A stretch of 20,451 bases of DNA from Rhodobacterales bacterium 34-62-10 (GCA_002282555.1 NCJR01000005.1:1-20451), one strand, 5' to 3'; counted from the first letter of the stretch, positions 1 through 8,688 are shown. Program-made: numbers and translations. The notes: generated by a model from the letters alone, not told the origin.

Positions 1-343
1 AAAACTTGAATACGGCGAGTGTCTTCGTGTGCGTCCATAAGGACACTCGATAAACGTTCTGCCCGCTCAACAGCCAGACGGCCCTCCGCGAATGCTTACC
101 ACGCAACTCAACAGGATGCGGTTTTCCCATCTCTGACCCCCATAGCTGCCTCCAAGACATGGAATCACAGGATGATCGCTATGGGAATCCAGAATCTGAT
201 CAGGCGCGACATGCTCTAGCAGAGTGCGGGGCGTCAGAGACGCTCCAATCGGAGTGCGGCGCGACAATCATGATGAGATTCCGCGTTCATCTGGATGAGA
301 CGCGGCGGTGGGGGCAGCCCAGGATTGGGTCAAATGGCTTTCA
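1..343. other. Left-edge stretch without a convincing gene
   Basis: I see no supportable gene here. Short open frames exist on both strands but show no recognisable domain or good ribosome binding site. The stretch holds small repeated structure: a hairpin GCGTC-aga-GACGC at 231-243, a CTCC-aatc-GGAG hairpin at 243-254, and the direct repeat GGCGCGACA at 203-211 and 258-266. The string at 204-218, read on the minus strand as TAGAGCATGTCGCGC, resembles a motif I recall from intergenic repeats of Rhizobiales. The minus strand of about 1-95 encodes a charged helical-looking frame running off the window, but it has no visible start. Confidence 0.4.
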
Positions 344-1255
344 TCAGGTGCCAAAAGCCACCATTGCAACACCCGCGGTAGCGATCATGGTCGCCAACAC
401 CATCATACGGCCCGGCACAGGTTCGCTCTTGAAAAGGAAAGCGGCAAGATACGCGCCAACAAACATCTCCAGCGAGCCGATGATTGCAACAACGGTAACA
501 GGAGCTGAAATCAATGCAAAAAAAAGCAGGATCTGCCCGAAAGACATCCCCAGTGCCGCAAGCCACTGCCAAGAACCAGCATCCTTGAACACCGAGATGA
601 GGCTCCGACGATATCGAGTGCTCACTGATGAGGCGACGAGATACCAGATCACGCCGGTCAACGCACCCACAAACGCACCGAAGGCGGCTTCTGGCAAGTG
701 ATCCATGGCTAGCTTACGTGCAACATAGGCAAGCGCATAGCAGAAGGCAGAAACGGCTCCGAACAACAAGCCGATACGCAATTGGAGAGGGGATCGGGCC
801 CAAGTGCCGCTTCCGATGCTTGGCGCCCTCTCCCACATCGCAAGCCCGATGCTGCTTAGAATCAGTATCATGCCTGCAACACTCAAAGGCGCGTAGCGCT
901 CCGAGAGGAGCACCACAGCCAGGATTGTGGAGAAGACCGGGATCATACGTCGGAATACGCTTGACCTAATTGCCCCAGAAAGCGCGATAGAGCGAAAGTT
1001 TGTTAACCGACCGAGAACCGTAGCCAGAACGCCAGCGGCGGCAAAATAGCTCAAACCGATCAAAAGAGCGGATTTGTCGCCCAAGGTATCCAAGTCGATG
1101 CCGAAGGTTATCCATAACAGGAATGACAGCGAAAGCGTGAGGATGATCGACAGGAATACCCCATTGTCGCCTCTCGCCTCGGGCGCCCCTTTCGCAACAG
1201 CCGCTCCTGCGACACCAAAACTTGCCGCCGACAGAAGCGCGTAGAGTTCACCCAT
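344..1255 (-). CDS. DMT/EamA-family inner-membrane transporter
   Basis: This encodes a 303-residue very hydrophobic protein with about ten predicted membrane segments in two halves, typical in length and layout for the drug/metabolite transporter (EamA) superfamily. Family members move small organic compounds or metabolites across the inner membrane, often outward; the substrate here is unknown. The frame is open upstream to position 1399, but those extra 48 residues are polar and unlike the family, so I start at the ATG whose product begins MGELYALLSAASFGVAG, with a weak GCGAG motif upstream. It lies 147 bases after the Rieske oxygenase stop on the same strand, with no obvious promoter between, so it is probably the last gene of that transcription unit. 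It may export or import an aromatic acid or intermediate. The family call is firm; the role is inference. Confidence 0.8.
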   Translation of the reverse strand: MGELYALLSAASFGVAGAAVAKGAPEARGDNGVFLSIILTLSLSFLLWITFGIDLDTLGDKSALLIGLSYFAAAGVLATVLGRLTNFRSIALSGAIRSSVFRRMIPVFSTILAVVLLSERYAPLSVAGMILILSSIGLAMWERAPSIGSGTWARSPLQLRIGLLFGAVSAFCYALAYVARKLAMDHLPEAAFGAFVGALTGVIWYLVASSVSTRYRRSLISVFKDAGSWQWLAALGMSFGQILLFFALISAPVTVVAIIGSLEMFVGAYLAAFLFKSEPVPGRMMVLATMIATAGVAMVAFGT

Positions 1256-1402
1256 TCTGACGGTCTCGCTTTCAGTTCTGTTTCTAGAATGATCCATTCG
1301 TAAACATGGTGCCAGTCGCGGCATCCACATTGAGATGGCCGCCAAGGCAACACAGCCGCCATTGTCTGGCGGGAGTGTTGAAATCGGCTTGGGGTTCAAC
1401 CT

Positions 1403-2683
1403 TTATTCGGCAGCCTGACCTCTTGAGGCGGGCGTGACCAAAGTCCGCCAGTCGACCTCCTTCGGGTAAACACCTTCGTGGGAAGCAATCTGCGCCTGTG
1501 GGATGTCCGAGTCGGTTCCAATCGCCTTACCACCATCCGCAACCTTTTGGGCAGCATCAGCCATCAGCCGACGGAACTCGACGATCGCAAGGTCGGAGGC
1601 GCCAAGCACGTCCGTGTGGCGCTGCACTCGGCTTCCCATCGACACCCACATAATGATGTCTTCGTTCGGAATGCCCGGAACACCCGTGAAGTGGCCTTCC
1701 TTCATCCAATCGCGATCCTGCATGAAGTCGTTTTCAAGGGTGCGCTTGGTGCGCCACTTGTGATCCAAATCCTTGCCGGGAACAGCATGGTTGAATGCAC
1801 GCCATTCTTCGGTCGGCGGCACGTTCGGCCCGCCGAAGGCAAGAAAATGAAAGGCTGTTTCGTCATCGTTGATCGGCACGATAACGCTGGCCACCTTGTA
1901 ATTGTTGTTTGGTGGGATCAGTGAATAATACGGGGCCACGAACTCAGTGATCCGCAGGTAGTTGTGCGTCTTCGGATTCTTGATGGGCTTGCGGATCGCA
2001 GCGTAGTGGAAGCCGTAGCTTGTAGTTTCGGTCTGCATGCGTGGTGACTTGTCCGTGGACGGGCGGTACCACGCCTTGTCATCGGCAGAGGCGCCTTCAA
2101 CCCGTGCGGGCTTCATCGTGGACGAGTGCAATGACGACGAATGAGCCGAGTCGATTTGACCTTCGTGGATCTGAGCCCAATTAGCCGGAACGCGAATTTT
2201 GAGGATCGATACAGGCGTATCCTCTTGCGGTGCGAAGGCCGGCGGCTTTAACTCAGGCATTTCGTCCTTCTCGCCCAACCAGGCCCAAACAAAGCCGCCC
2301 CATTCCCGCACCGGATAGGAACGCGCCTTGACTTTGTCCATCAGCGGGCTTCCTTCGGGTTCGGACGACATGGCGACGACATTGCCTTCCACGTCCATTT
2401 TCCAGCCGTGGTAAAGGCAGCGTAGGCCGCAATCCTCGTTGCGACCATAAACAAGCGAAGCTTTGCGATGTGGACAAAGTTCGTCCAGCATGCCGAGGCG
2501 GCCCTTTGTGTCACGGAAGGCCACATACTTTTCGCCCAAAACCTCTACGCGCAAAGGCTTACCATCGGGTTCAGCAACTTCTTCGATCAGGCATACAGGG
2601 GTCCAGTGTTGCCGCATGAGGCGCGCCATCGGAGCATCGCCGTTAACGCGCGTGAGCAGCTCGTTTTCCTCGAAAGTAAGCAT
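1403..2683 (-). CDS. Rieske non-heme iron oxygenase, phthalate 4,5-dioxygenase type
   Basis: This is the terminal oxygenase component (426 residues) of a ring-hydroxylating dioxygenase. It should take electrons from the reductase encoded at 12870-13808 and add both atoms of O2 to an aromatic ring. The Rieske 2Fe-2S ligands are visible as C70-P-H72 and C89-x2-H92. The mononuclear iron site reads D178-x2-H181-x4-H186, and a later Asp (D342, in a segment ending VSMG) is the likely carboxylate ligand. Length and layout match the single-subunit phthalate dioxygenase group rather than alpha/beta types; no beta subunit is present. R207 and R244 fall at the numbers I recall for the carboxylate-binding arginines of the Comamonas phthalate dioxygenase, which supports an aromatic dicarboxylate substrate, though an alignment is needed. 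The start has an excellent AAGGAGG site four bases upstream. The gene has its own promoter with a palindromic operator at 2722-2750. Confidence 0.9.
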   Translation of the reverse strand: MLTFEENELLTRVNGDAPMARLMRQHWTPVCLIEEVAEPDGKPLRVEVLGEKYVAFRDTKGRLGMLDELCPHRKASLVYGRNEDCGLRCLYHGWKMDVEGNVVAMSSEPEGSPLMDKVKARSYPVREWGGFVWAWLGEKDEMPELKPPAFAPQEDTPVSILKIRVPANWAQIHEGQIDSAHSSSLHSSTMKPARVEGASADDKAWYRPSTDKSPRMQTETTSYGFHYAAIRKPIKNPKTHNYLRITEFVAPYYSLIPPNNNYKVASVIVPINDDETAFHFLAFGGPNVPPTEEWRAFNHAVPGKDLDHKWRTKRTLENDFMQDRDWMKEGHFTGVPGIPNEDIIMWVSMGSRVQRHTDVLGASDLAIVEFRRLMADAAQKVADGGKAIGTDSDIPQAQIASHEGVYPKEVDWRTLVTPASRGQAAE

Positions 2684-2721
2684 CAGTTCCTCCTTGAGCG
2701 AAATGAACCCGGGTTCTTCTA

Positions 2722-2750
2722 CTAATTAGCTATCTAAGTTTTTGTGTCAA
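2722..2750 (-). promoter_or_regulatory. Promoter and palindromic operator of the Rieske gene
   Basis: On the minus strand a perfect TTGACA (-35) lies at 2750-2745, followed after 16 bases by TAATTA (possible -10, 2728-2723). Between and over them sits the near-palindrome TTAGCTATCTAA (2726-2737 on plus). The same arrangement occurs before the reductase operon and a related one before the TAXI gene. A repressor bound here would block RNA polymerase; the MarR protein encoded at 6301-6828 is the likely ligand-responsive repressor. Promoter assignment is from sequence only. Confidence 0.6.
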
Positions 2751-2810
2751 GTTTCGTATGACTCAACACTAAATCATCCAACCCTCGACTGAACCGAGCA
2801 TTTATCCCCT

Positions 2811-3107
2811 TCATCGGTGCAGCCACTCCTTGAGGCGCCGATTGAGGAAAGGAAGGATCAGACCGGTCGAGAGACCGGTCAGACAAAACGCGATGATAAA
2901 CAGCGACACCATCATTGGTGCACCCTCCAACACATATTTCGAAACCAAGACCAGACATACCAAAGGCGGATAAACCGCTAGCATGCTGACTGCCCAACGC
3001 TTCCAGAACACGGGAACAGGCCTTGCCACGGAATTTTCAGAGTCATTCGCTATCTGACCGGCGCTGCCAGTGGAATTGCCTTTTGCCAACACGTTTTTCA
3101 GCTCCAT
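2811..3107 (-). CDS. Small two-TM membrane protein of unknown function
   Basis: The 98-residue product has a polar N-terminus of about 35 residues and two hydrophobic helices (about 39-60 and 66-87), ending in a basic and aromatic tail. The pattern of an Arg-Trp-rich entry, a Tyr-Pro pair in helix 1 and a Leu-Pro near the end of helix 2 resembles the membrane tail of some proteins annotated as antibiotic biosynthesis monooxygenase (ABM) family, but no ABM domain is present. I chose the ATG at 3107; a longer frame begins with TTG at 3185 but has no ribosome binding site. It sits 128 bases after the TRAP permease and before the Rieske promoter, so it probably belongs to the transport operon. 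It could be an accessory transport subunit; the fused permease already contains the DctQ-like part, so this is only a guess. Confidence 0.6.
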   Translation of the reverse strand: MELKNVLAKGNSTGSAGQIANDSENSVARPVPVFWKRWAVSMLAVYPPLVCLVLVSKYVLEGAPMMVSLFIIAFCLTGLSTGLILPFLNRRLKEWLHR

Positions 3108-3235
3108 CAACTCATTTCTGCCTATCTGCCTTAGAGAAAAAGCGAGCGGCCAAAACGCGGACGCAAATCCGGCCCTGCAACCCAACGAACTGGTTTCTTA
3201 CGGAGACCGGTGAGTTTCCGGGCCCCGCGACGAAT

Positions 3236-5137
3236 TTAGGCCGGCTTCATCCCATCCTGCCTGCGCAGCAAGATCACGTAGCGCGCCGACAAGAGCAAAA
3301 TGACCACGATGCCCGCCAAGGACGCTGACAACACCGGCTGCACGGCGGCGATCGCGGCCAGAACGAGGAAAAGTCGCTCGACCTGCCGGAGCGCGACGCC
3401 CACGTAGCCCTCAATCGAAATCGCTATGGCAGCGGTTGCAAGAACGCCGCCCAGAATCGCAACCGAGTTCGTCAGGGTGTCTCCCAGCAATAGAAGGCCG
3501 GGGTTCCAGATGAAGGCAAAGGGCATCAAGAAGCCTATTGCGGCCAGCCGGACAGCCGAAAACGCGATCTTGAATGGATCCTCATCAGCTATCGCCGCCG
3601 CAGCCAAAGCCGCAACCGCAATGGGTGGCGTCAGAGCCGACATGATCGCATAGTATAGAAGGAACATGTGGCTCTGAAGTATTGGATAACCAAGCTTTGC
3701 CAGAGCCGGGCCCACGAGAACAGCCGCAAGGATATATGCGCTTGGGGTTGGCATGCCCAACCCAAGGATGATCGTTACGACAGCTGCAATCACCAGCGTC
3801 ACTGCGGCTTGGCCACCGCTGATTGTCAGGATCACATTGGCAGCCTTCATACCAAGCCCGGTCATGGACAGCCCGCCGATCACCAAGCCTGCGGCGGCAC
3901 ATGCCCCCGCTACGGGAAGAATACGCAGGGTCGTCTCGCCCAGACCTTCGATGACTTGCCAAGCCGAAAGACGCGTTGCCTTCAGAAGCGTAGCAGCACC
4001 CACAGCAGCCAGAACACCTACACCAGCGGTGAATGTCGGAGAATAGCCGGCAAGCAGTGCCCAGACGATCCCGATAATGGGGATCATGAACACCCAGCCT
4101 GTACGGAATGTCTCGACGACGGTTGGTATTTCACCATCCGAAGGACGAAGGTCATCCTTCACGGCTCTCAGATGAACCTGCAAGAAAACCCCGAGATAAT
4201 AAAGCAAGGCAGGGAGTAACGCAGCAAGGACCACCTCCTGGTAAGGGACCGAGGTATATTCGGCGAGAATGAATGCGGCCGACCCCATGATCGGAGGCAT
4301 GGCGCTGCCGCCTGTTGATGCAGCCACCTCGACAGCTCCTGCAAATCGCGCCTTGTAGCCCAGCCGCTTCATAACCGGAATTGTGATCGAGCCTGTTGCA
4401 ACGACATCAGAGGTAGGGCTTCCCGACATTGTGCCATAGAGACCCGAAGAGATAACAGCGATTTTGGCCGGACCGCCCCGTGACTTACCAGTGACTAGCG
4501 AAGCAAGATTGAAAAAGAACTCTCCTCCACCTGCTTTAGACAAGAAGGTTCCGAACATCACGAACAGAAAGACATAGCTGGCCACCACCTGTATCGGGAC
4601 CCCGAAAACGCCATCCGTTGTGAACACAAGAATGTCCAGAAGGTACGTGTAATCAGAGATGCCATGTCCGAATGGCGGGGGAAGCAATGAACCGAACTGG
4701 TTGTAGAGCAGGAACAACATCACCACGGCGGTTAATCCCATGCCCGTGGTCCGCCGCGTCGCTTCAAGCGTCAATAACATCAGGGCGCTTCCGAAGAACA
4801 GCTGCGCAGGAGTGAACGGCTCCAGCAAACTGATCCGATCCGAGATCGCGCCGGCGTTTGTAAAGAAAAACACACCACAGGCGAGGCTTAGAATTGACAT
4901 TCCCCAGTCATAGAAAGGGACCTTGTCCGGTGCGGCCGGCGTAGCACCGATCGCAACGAACATGATTGTGTAGATGCCGCAGACAAAGAGGATTCCCAGG
5001 ATTAGAGGATCTGAGATAGTGAACAGGTTCGCGTAAATGACCCATCCCGCAAAAATAGCTGCGACGATGATCAGGGCACGTTGCGAACCTGCCGCAAGCT
5101 TACGCCTGCGGCCGGTGGCGACGAGAGATCCAATCAC
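3236..5137 (-). CDS. TRAP transporter fused permease (DctQM fusion), TAXI type
   Basis: The 633-residue polytopic membrane protein has the small (DctQ-like) and large (DctM-like) permease parts fused, as is usual for TAXI-type tripartite ATP-independent periplasmic transporters. The DctM signature region around GTMSGSPTSDVVATGS and the following PPIMGSAAFILAEY stretch are both clear. The transporter should import an organic acid delivered by the TAXI receptor, driven by a sodium or proton gradient. The start is a GTG that overlaps the receptor's TGA in the string GTGA, implying translational coupling. Its place beside a phthalate-type oxygenase suggests that it carries the aromatic acid substrate of the pathway; classical phthalate clusters often use MFS or ABC carriers instead. 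The family is certain; the substrate is inferred. Confidence 0.93.
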   Translation of the reverse strand: MIGSLVATGRRRKLAAGSQRALIIVAAIFAGWVIYANLFTISDPLILGILFVCGIYTIMFVAIGATPAAPDKVPFYDWGMSILSLACGVFFFTNAGAISDRISLLEPFTPAQLFFGSALMLLTLEATRRTTGMGLTAVVMLFLLYNQFGSLLPPPFGHGISDYTYLLDILVFTTDGVFGVPIQVVASYVFLFVMFGTFLSKAGGGEFFFNLASLVTGKSRGGPAKIAVISSGLYGTMSGSPTSDVVATGSITIPVMKRLGYKARFAGAVEVAASTGGSAMPPIMGSAAFILAEYTSVPYQEVVLAALLPALLYYLGVFLQVHLRAVKDDLRPSDGEIPTVVETFRTGWVFMIPIIGIVWALLAGYSPTFTAGVGVLAAVGAATLLKATRLSAWQVIEGLGETTLRILPVAGACAAAGLVIGGLSMTGLGMKAANVILTISGGQAAVTLVIAAVVTIILGLGMPTPSAYILAAVLVGPALAKLGYPILQSHMFLLYYAIMSALTPPIAVAALAAAAIADEDPFKIAFSAVRLAAIGFLMPFAFIWNPGLLLLGDTLTNSVAILGGVLATAAIAISIEGYVGVALRQVERLFLVLAAIAAVQPVLSASLAGIVVILLLSARYVILLRRQDGMKPA

Positions 5138-6117
5138 TTGAGTAGCCCTGCCTCTTTGTAGACTTCCGCAGCACCCGGATGGAACTCGAGAACACTGGGT
5201 GTTGCCAGAAGTTCGGGCGACAGCGACTTCATAGCGCCATGAACAGCGCGCACTTCATCGATGTTCTTTAGCAGCGAGCTTGCCAGTGAAGCTGCGGTTG
5301 CATCGTCCAAGGAATCTGTCGCGGCAAGCAGCGCGCCGAGCGTAACGGTGGGTACGTCGCCGGGTTGGAACGGATAGCTACCAGCGGGAATGACCATAGA
5401 ACCGGTTCCGAAGGCTTCGTTAGTCGCGGCGATCACTGCATCCGGGATACTCAGAAGGACCACTTCGCTGTTTTCATTTACAGCCCGGAAAGACGAGTGG
5501 TTGATGAAGATGCCGTTGCTGATCATGTCTAAACGACCATCCTGGATCAGTTCGGCCTGCTCGTTGGCCCCTGCCCGCACAAGCTGCCCCCCAGCCGCAG
5601 TGAGGGATTCCTCGGTCACACCAGCTTCCTCGAGCATCTTGAGCGCGATATTGGACGTGATGTTTCCGGACCGGTTGATTCCGATACGCAACGGCGCTCC
5701 GCTTGTGGCAATGTCATCGAGGCTGTCGATTCCATACTGGTCCGCGACAGACTTCGTCAGGAAGAAATGCATAGGCGCCCAGTTATACATGTAGCCGATC
5801 GCACGCATATTCTCGATCGGAGCCTGGAACGGCTCTCCACCCTGAAGCGCGATCTTGGCTTCGGCGTCGTGAACAAGCCCAAGATCTGTCCGACTGGCAC
5901 CTAGAAGGCCGATGTTCGCGAAGCCACCGCCAGTTGCCTGGTAGGTGATGACCGAGTTAGCATCATCGGCCTTTGTAGCACGGTCAATACCCGCACCGAG
6001 CAACGACCAAAGTCCTCCCGGGTTGCCACCTGAAAGCGTCAAGTTTACAGGTTCAGCTGTTGCGATCGTTGAGGTTGCGGCAATCCCAATCGCGGCAACC
6101 ATTGCAGTCAGTTTCAT
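5134..6117 (-). CDS. TAXI-family TRAP transporter solute-binding receptor
   Basis: This 327-residue periplasmic protein has a clear Sec signal peptide (basic start, alanine-rich core, probable cleavage after ATA near residue 21). The mature start contains a glycine-rich segment (SGGNPGGLWSLLGAG) followed by TYQATGGGFANIGLL, both typical of TAXI (TRAP-associated extracytoplasmic immunogenic) receptors. It captures the substrate in the periplasm and hands it to the fused permease encoded directly downstream with a four-base overlap. The ATG has a strong GGGAGGG site at good spacing. The gene follows the MarR regulator by 183 bases, and this gap contains its own promoter with two operator-like palindromes, so the transporter is probably induced together with the catabolic genes. 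Confidence 0.92.
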   Translation of the reverse strand: MKLTAMVAAIGIAATSTIATAEPVNLTLSGGNPGGLWSLLGAGIDRATKADDANSVITYQATGGGFANIGLLGASRTDLGLVHDAEAKIALQGGEPFQAPIENMRAIGYMYNWAPMHFFLTKSVADQYGIDSLDDIATSGAPLRIGINRSGNITSNIALKMLEEAGVTEESLTAAGGQLVRAGANEQAELIQDGRLDMISNGIFINHSSFRAVNENSEVVLLSIPDAVIAATNEAFGTGSMVIPAGSYPFQPGDVPTVTLGALLAATDSLDDATAASLASSLLKNIDEVRAVHGAMKSLSPELLATPSVLEFHPGAAEVYKEAGLLK

Positions 6118-6195
6118 TCGTTTCCCTCCCTTTTCGCTCTACGGCGCGATTGCCGCTTGAGTGTCACAAAGAACTTGGACGCAAGACCAAGAATC

Positions 6196-6250
6196 TTAGA
6201 TGTCTATGATCTAAATCAAACACGCCTCTGTCAACATATTAGATATCTTA
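6196..6250 (-). promoter_or_regulatory. Promoter and double operator of the TAXI/TRAP operon
   Basis: On the minus strand a perfect TTGACA lies at 6234-6229, with ATCATA (6210-6205) 18 bases further as a possible -10. One operator-like near-palindrome, TTAGATATCTTA (6239-6250 on plus), lies just upstream of the -35 box. A second, weaker copy, TTAGATGTCTAT (6196-6207), overlaps the -10 and is also part of an inverted repeat TTAGAT-N7-ATCTAA (6196-6214). Two sites bracketing a promoter would fit cooperative repression by a MarR dimer. The motif is shared with the sites near 2730 and 13870. Confidence 0.55.
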
Positions 6251-6300
6251 GTTTAGGTGCTAAAAAGGAGCGCCTTAGCAAAACAGCGATTTAGGAATCG

Positions 6301-6828
6301 TCAGAGACTGTTGAGCGAGCGCGTTGAGGGCACCTTAAGCCCGAGTTCAGCGCCATTCTTCTCGTCCTGCTCCAGATTGCGAATCATCAATCCCAACGCG
6401 CGTCTCAGGGCCCGGACCTCTTCCTCTGACAGCCCCTCGACTGCCAAAGCGTTGGTCTCGACCGCCAAAGGCTCCAAACGGTCACGCAATGCCCAGCCTT
6501 TCTCGGTCAAAAACGCATGCTGCCGCCGCCTGTTGCCACCGACATTCTGGCGCGTGATGAAGCCCAACTCTTCCATGCGAAGCAAGGCAGTATGCGCGGT
6601 AGGTTCGGTCAACTGCGCTTTCTCACTGAGTTCGCGTTGAGACAGACCGTCATTCGTCCAGAGAATCCGCAGGAAAATCCATTGCCCGAACGTCACGCCC
6701 TCCGTGTTAAGGCGTATCTGCAAAGAACGATTGAACGCACGTGCGGCAAGCCGAACCAGCCGTGCGATCCGTTCCTCGGTTTGCCCGAGCCTTTGTGCGG
6801 TTACTTCCTTCCGGGGTAGTTCTGTCAT
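6301..6828 (-). CDS. MarR-family transcriptional regulator
   Basis: The 175-residue protein has a winged helix-turn-helix core: a helix ending in TFGQWIFLRILW, the recognition region LSQRELSEKAQLTEPTAHTALLRMEELGFI, and a basic wing around RQNVGGNRRRQHAFLTEKG. This is the classic MarR arrangement, with a dimerising C-terminal helix of about 40 residues. MarR proteins of this type usually repress aromatic catabolic genes and release DNA when a pathway acid binds. I start at the ATG at 6828, preceded by GAGAGG at proper spacing; a GTG 33 bases upstream is less likely. It follows the ThDP enzyme gene by 99 bases on the same strand, so it may be co-transcribed with the catabolic operon and thereby self-regulated. 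Likely binding sites are the TTAG...CTAA palindromes before three transcription units. The family is certain; target sites and ligand are inferred. Confidence 0.9.
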   Translation of the reverse strand: MTELPRKEVTAQRLGQTEERIARLVRLAARAFNRSLQIRLNTEGVTFGQWIFLRILWTNDGLSQRELSEKAQLTEPTAHTALLRMEELGFITRQNVGGNRRRQHAFLTEKGWALRDRLEPLAVETNALAVEGLSEEEVRALRRALGLMIRNLEQDEKNGAELGLKVPSTRSLNSL

Positions 6829-6857
6829 ATTTGCCTCTCGGGCTAAACACACCGTCG

Positions 6858-6874
6858 GCACAGCCAGCCTGTGC
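6858..6874. repeat. Short perfect inverted repeat between ThDP and marR genes
   Basis: GCACAG and CTGTGC form a perfect six-base stem around the loop ccagc, 30 bases upstream of the MarR start. No T-run follows on the minus strand, so it is not a convincing intrinsic terminator. It could weakly attenuate read-through from the catabolic operon into marR, or be fortuitous. Confidence 0.35.
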
Positions 6875-6927
6875 TAAAACTTTGTGTCGCCCCGGCGAAG
6901 ATATGCCAACCCTTTGGTTTGCTCAAA

Positions 6928-8688
6928 TCAGTTGTTGGTCATACCTTCGGCCATGTCGTCGCTATATCCTGGCTTGACCCTTGCATCGACTACGACCGTC
7001 TGTCCTGATTGAGCGGCGCTGATGGCCTCGATCAAAGTGGCACGCAGCGCGCCAATCGTCTCGACCGGCCCGAACGCCGTTGCACCCTGCGCGCGAGCAA
7101 TCGCGGCAATGTCGATATCCGGCTCACTTATTGCCTGTCCGACATGCTTGTTTTCCACTGGCCGGTCACGATCAATCGCTACACGCTCCTGATGCACCTC
7201 ATCGTTGAAGTAGGACCGGTTGTTGGCAACAACGACAAGCATCGGGATCCGGTGATGAGCCGCCGTCCAGATAGCTGTTGCCCCCATCAGGAAATCCCCA
7301 TCTCCGAGAACGGCGACGGGCACCTTTCCAGAACCCCGAAGCGCGAGCGCCGATCCGACTGCCATTCCGGGACCCGAGCCGATACCGGCACCACCATCGT
7401 ATCCGAGATAATCGAGCGGCCCTCGGAAATCGCACTTCGATCCGCTCCAACTCAGGGTCAGTCGAAGATAGCTTGCTGCCACATTCGACAGCTCTTCGGC
7501 AAGTGTGTCAGCAAGCGAGTCAATCGAGATCATTGCCTCCGCCCTGTGCTCTGCAGGCTCGGGCGAGAGAATACTCATCTGTCCCTTGGCATTTTCCGCA
7601 AGTCCCACCGCCGCGCACATCGCGCGAACTGCTGCGTCTGGATCCGCCAGAAGCGAAAGATCGGAGGGTGAGAAAGCCTGGTGATCCAATGACCAGCCGT
7701 TGGTCAACAGGCAATCGAGCGAGATGTTCACAACCTTGGCGCGCGCGACATCGAGAGCTGACTGCTTCATGGTTCCACCCAAATCGACCCAGTCGAAGCC
7801 TATGATCAAGTCTGCCTCGGCGATTGCCTGGGCTGCATCGCGAGAGACGAAGTAGCCCGGGGCACCGATATGCAGCGGATGCCGACTCGGGAAGGCTGCG
7901 GCGGTCTTGATATCAGTAACAACCCGGGCTCCGAAATGTTCGGCAAGTGCGACTCGCCGGTCCCAATCCCCTTGGTCGCGAGACATGCGACCCATCAAGA
8001 AAGTAGGTTTCTGAGACGCCTCGAGCATCGTCAGAACCTCGCGCACATCGGATCCCGAAATTTCGGCCATACGGGGCGCCACGTGGCGTTCGGGTGCGGG
8101 CAGCGCCGGGATTTCAACTATGCGTTCTTCCTGGACGGTCACATCGAAGCAGACATAAGTAGGGGCCTTCGGTGCAGTTTGTGTGATAACCGAAGACCTC
8201 AACATCGAGGACAGCGAAGCCTCGAGTGACGCTGGCTGATCGTCCCATTTGATATAGGGTCGGATAATTGCCGCCTGATCACGCGAGGTGTGGATCCAGT
8301 CGATCCAGGGCCGACGTTTGGCGGCATCCACCGGGCCAGTCGCTCCGAATATCATCATCGGCACACGATCACACCACGCGTTATACACCGCCATTGACGC
8401 ATGCATCAGACCGACATTCGCATGCAGGATGACCGCCAGCGGTGTGCCGGTCACCTTGGCCCAGCCATGGGCAATAGCCACCGCATGTTCCTCATGCAGA
8501 CACAGCAGGATCTGCGGGTCCCGGTTGCCAAGATAGTTGACGAGGCTGTCATGCAATCCACGAAAGCTCGAACCGGGATTCAGCGCCACATAAGGCGCGC
8601 CCAGCCGGCGAAGCATTTCAGCAATGGCGTCGCTACCGAAGAGATCAGTGATTTCACTGGGAACGGGGCGGTCGAGGTCGTCTCGCAT
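6928..8688 (-). CDS. ThDP-dependent enzyme, benzoylformate decarboxylase/acetolactate synthase-like
   Basis: The 586-residue protein has the three-domain layout of the pyruvate-oxidase/decarboxylase superfamily. The catalytic glutamate that activates thiamine diphosphate is E66 in HEEHAVAIAHGWA. The diphosphate/Mg site is the GDG...NN motif, with GDGD starting at about residue 462 and N489-N490 following. Members decarboxylate 2-oxo acids, giving an aldehyde or a carboligation product. The adjacent upstream gene is an aldehyde dehydrogenase only 23 bases away, so I favour a 2-oxo-acid decarboxylase that feeds an aromatic aldehyde to it. An acetolactate synthase is less likely because there is no small subunit and the setting is catabolic. 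The ATG at 8688 has GGAG six bases upstream; a TTG 15 bases earlier is open but has no better signal. No ThDP enzyme is part of the known phthalate 4,5-dioxygenase route, so this gene is what makes the cluster unusual. Confidence 0.85.
   Translation of the reverse strand: MRDDLDRPVPSEITDLFGSDAIAEMLRRLGAPYVALNPGSSFRGLHDSLVNYLGNRDPQILLCLHEEHAVAIAHGWAKVTGTPLAVILHANVGLMHASMAVYNAWCDRVPMMIFGATGPVDAAKRRPWIDWIHTSRDQAAIIRPYIKWDDQPASLEASLSSMLRSSVITQTAPKAPTYVCFDVTVQEERIVEIPALPAPERHVAPRMAEISGSDVREVLTMLEASQKPTFLMGRMSRDQGDWDRRVALAEHFGARVVTDIKTAAAFPSRHPLHIGAPGYFVSRDAAQAIAEADLIIGFDWVDLGGTMKQSALDVARAKVVNISLDCLLTNGWSLDHQAFSPSDLSLLADPDAAVRAMCAAVGLAENAKGQMSILSPEPAEHRAEAMISIDSLADTLAEELSNVAASYLRLTLSWSGSKCDFRGPLDYLGYDGGAGIGSGPGMAVGSALALRGSGKVPVAVLGDGDFLMGATAIWTAAHHRIPMLVVVANNRSYFNDEVHQERVAIDRDRPVENKHVGQAISEPDIDIAAIARAQGATAFGPVETIGALRATLIEAISAAQSGQTVVVDARVKPGYSDDMAEGMTNN

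Noticed and set aside
3668..4219. 183-codon plus-strand open frame
   Set aside because: It is antisense to the TRAP permease and lacks domain or start signals.
6858..6874. Inverted repeat as an intrinsic terminator of the catabolic operon
   Set aside because: The stem is only six bases and no T-run follows on the transcribed strand.
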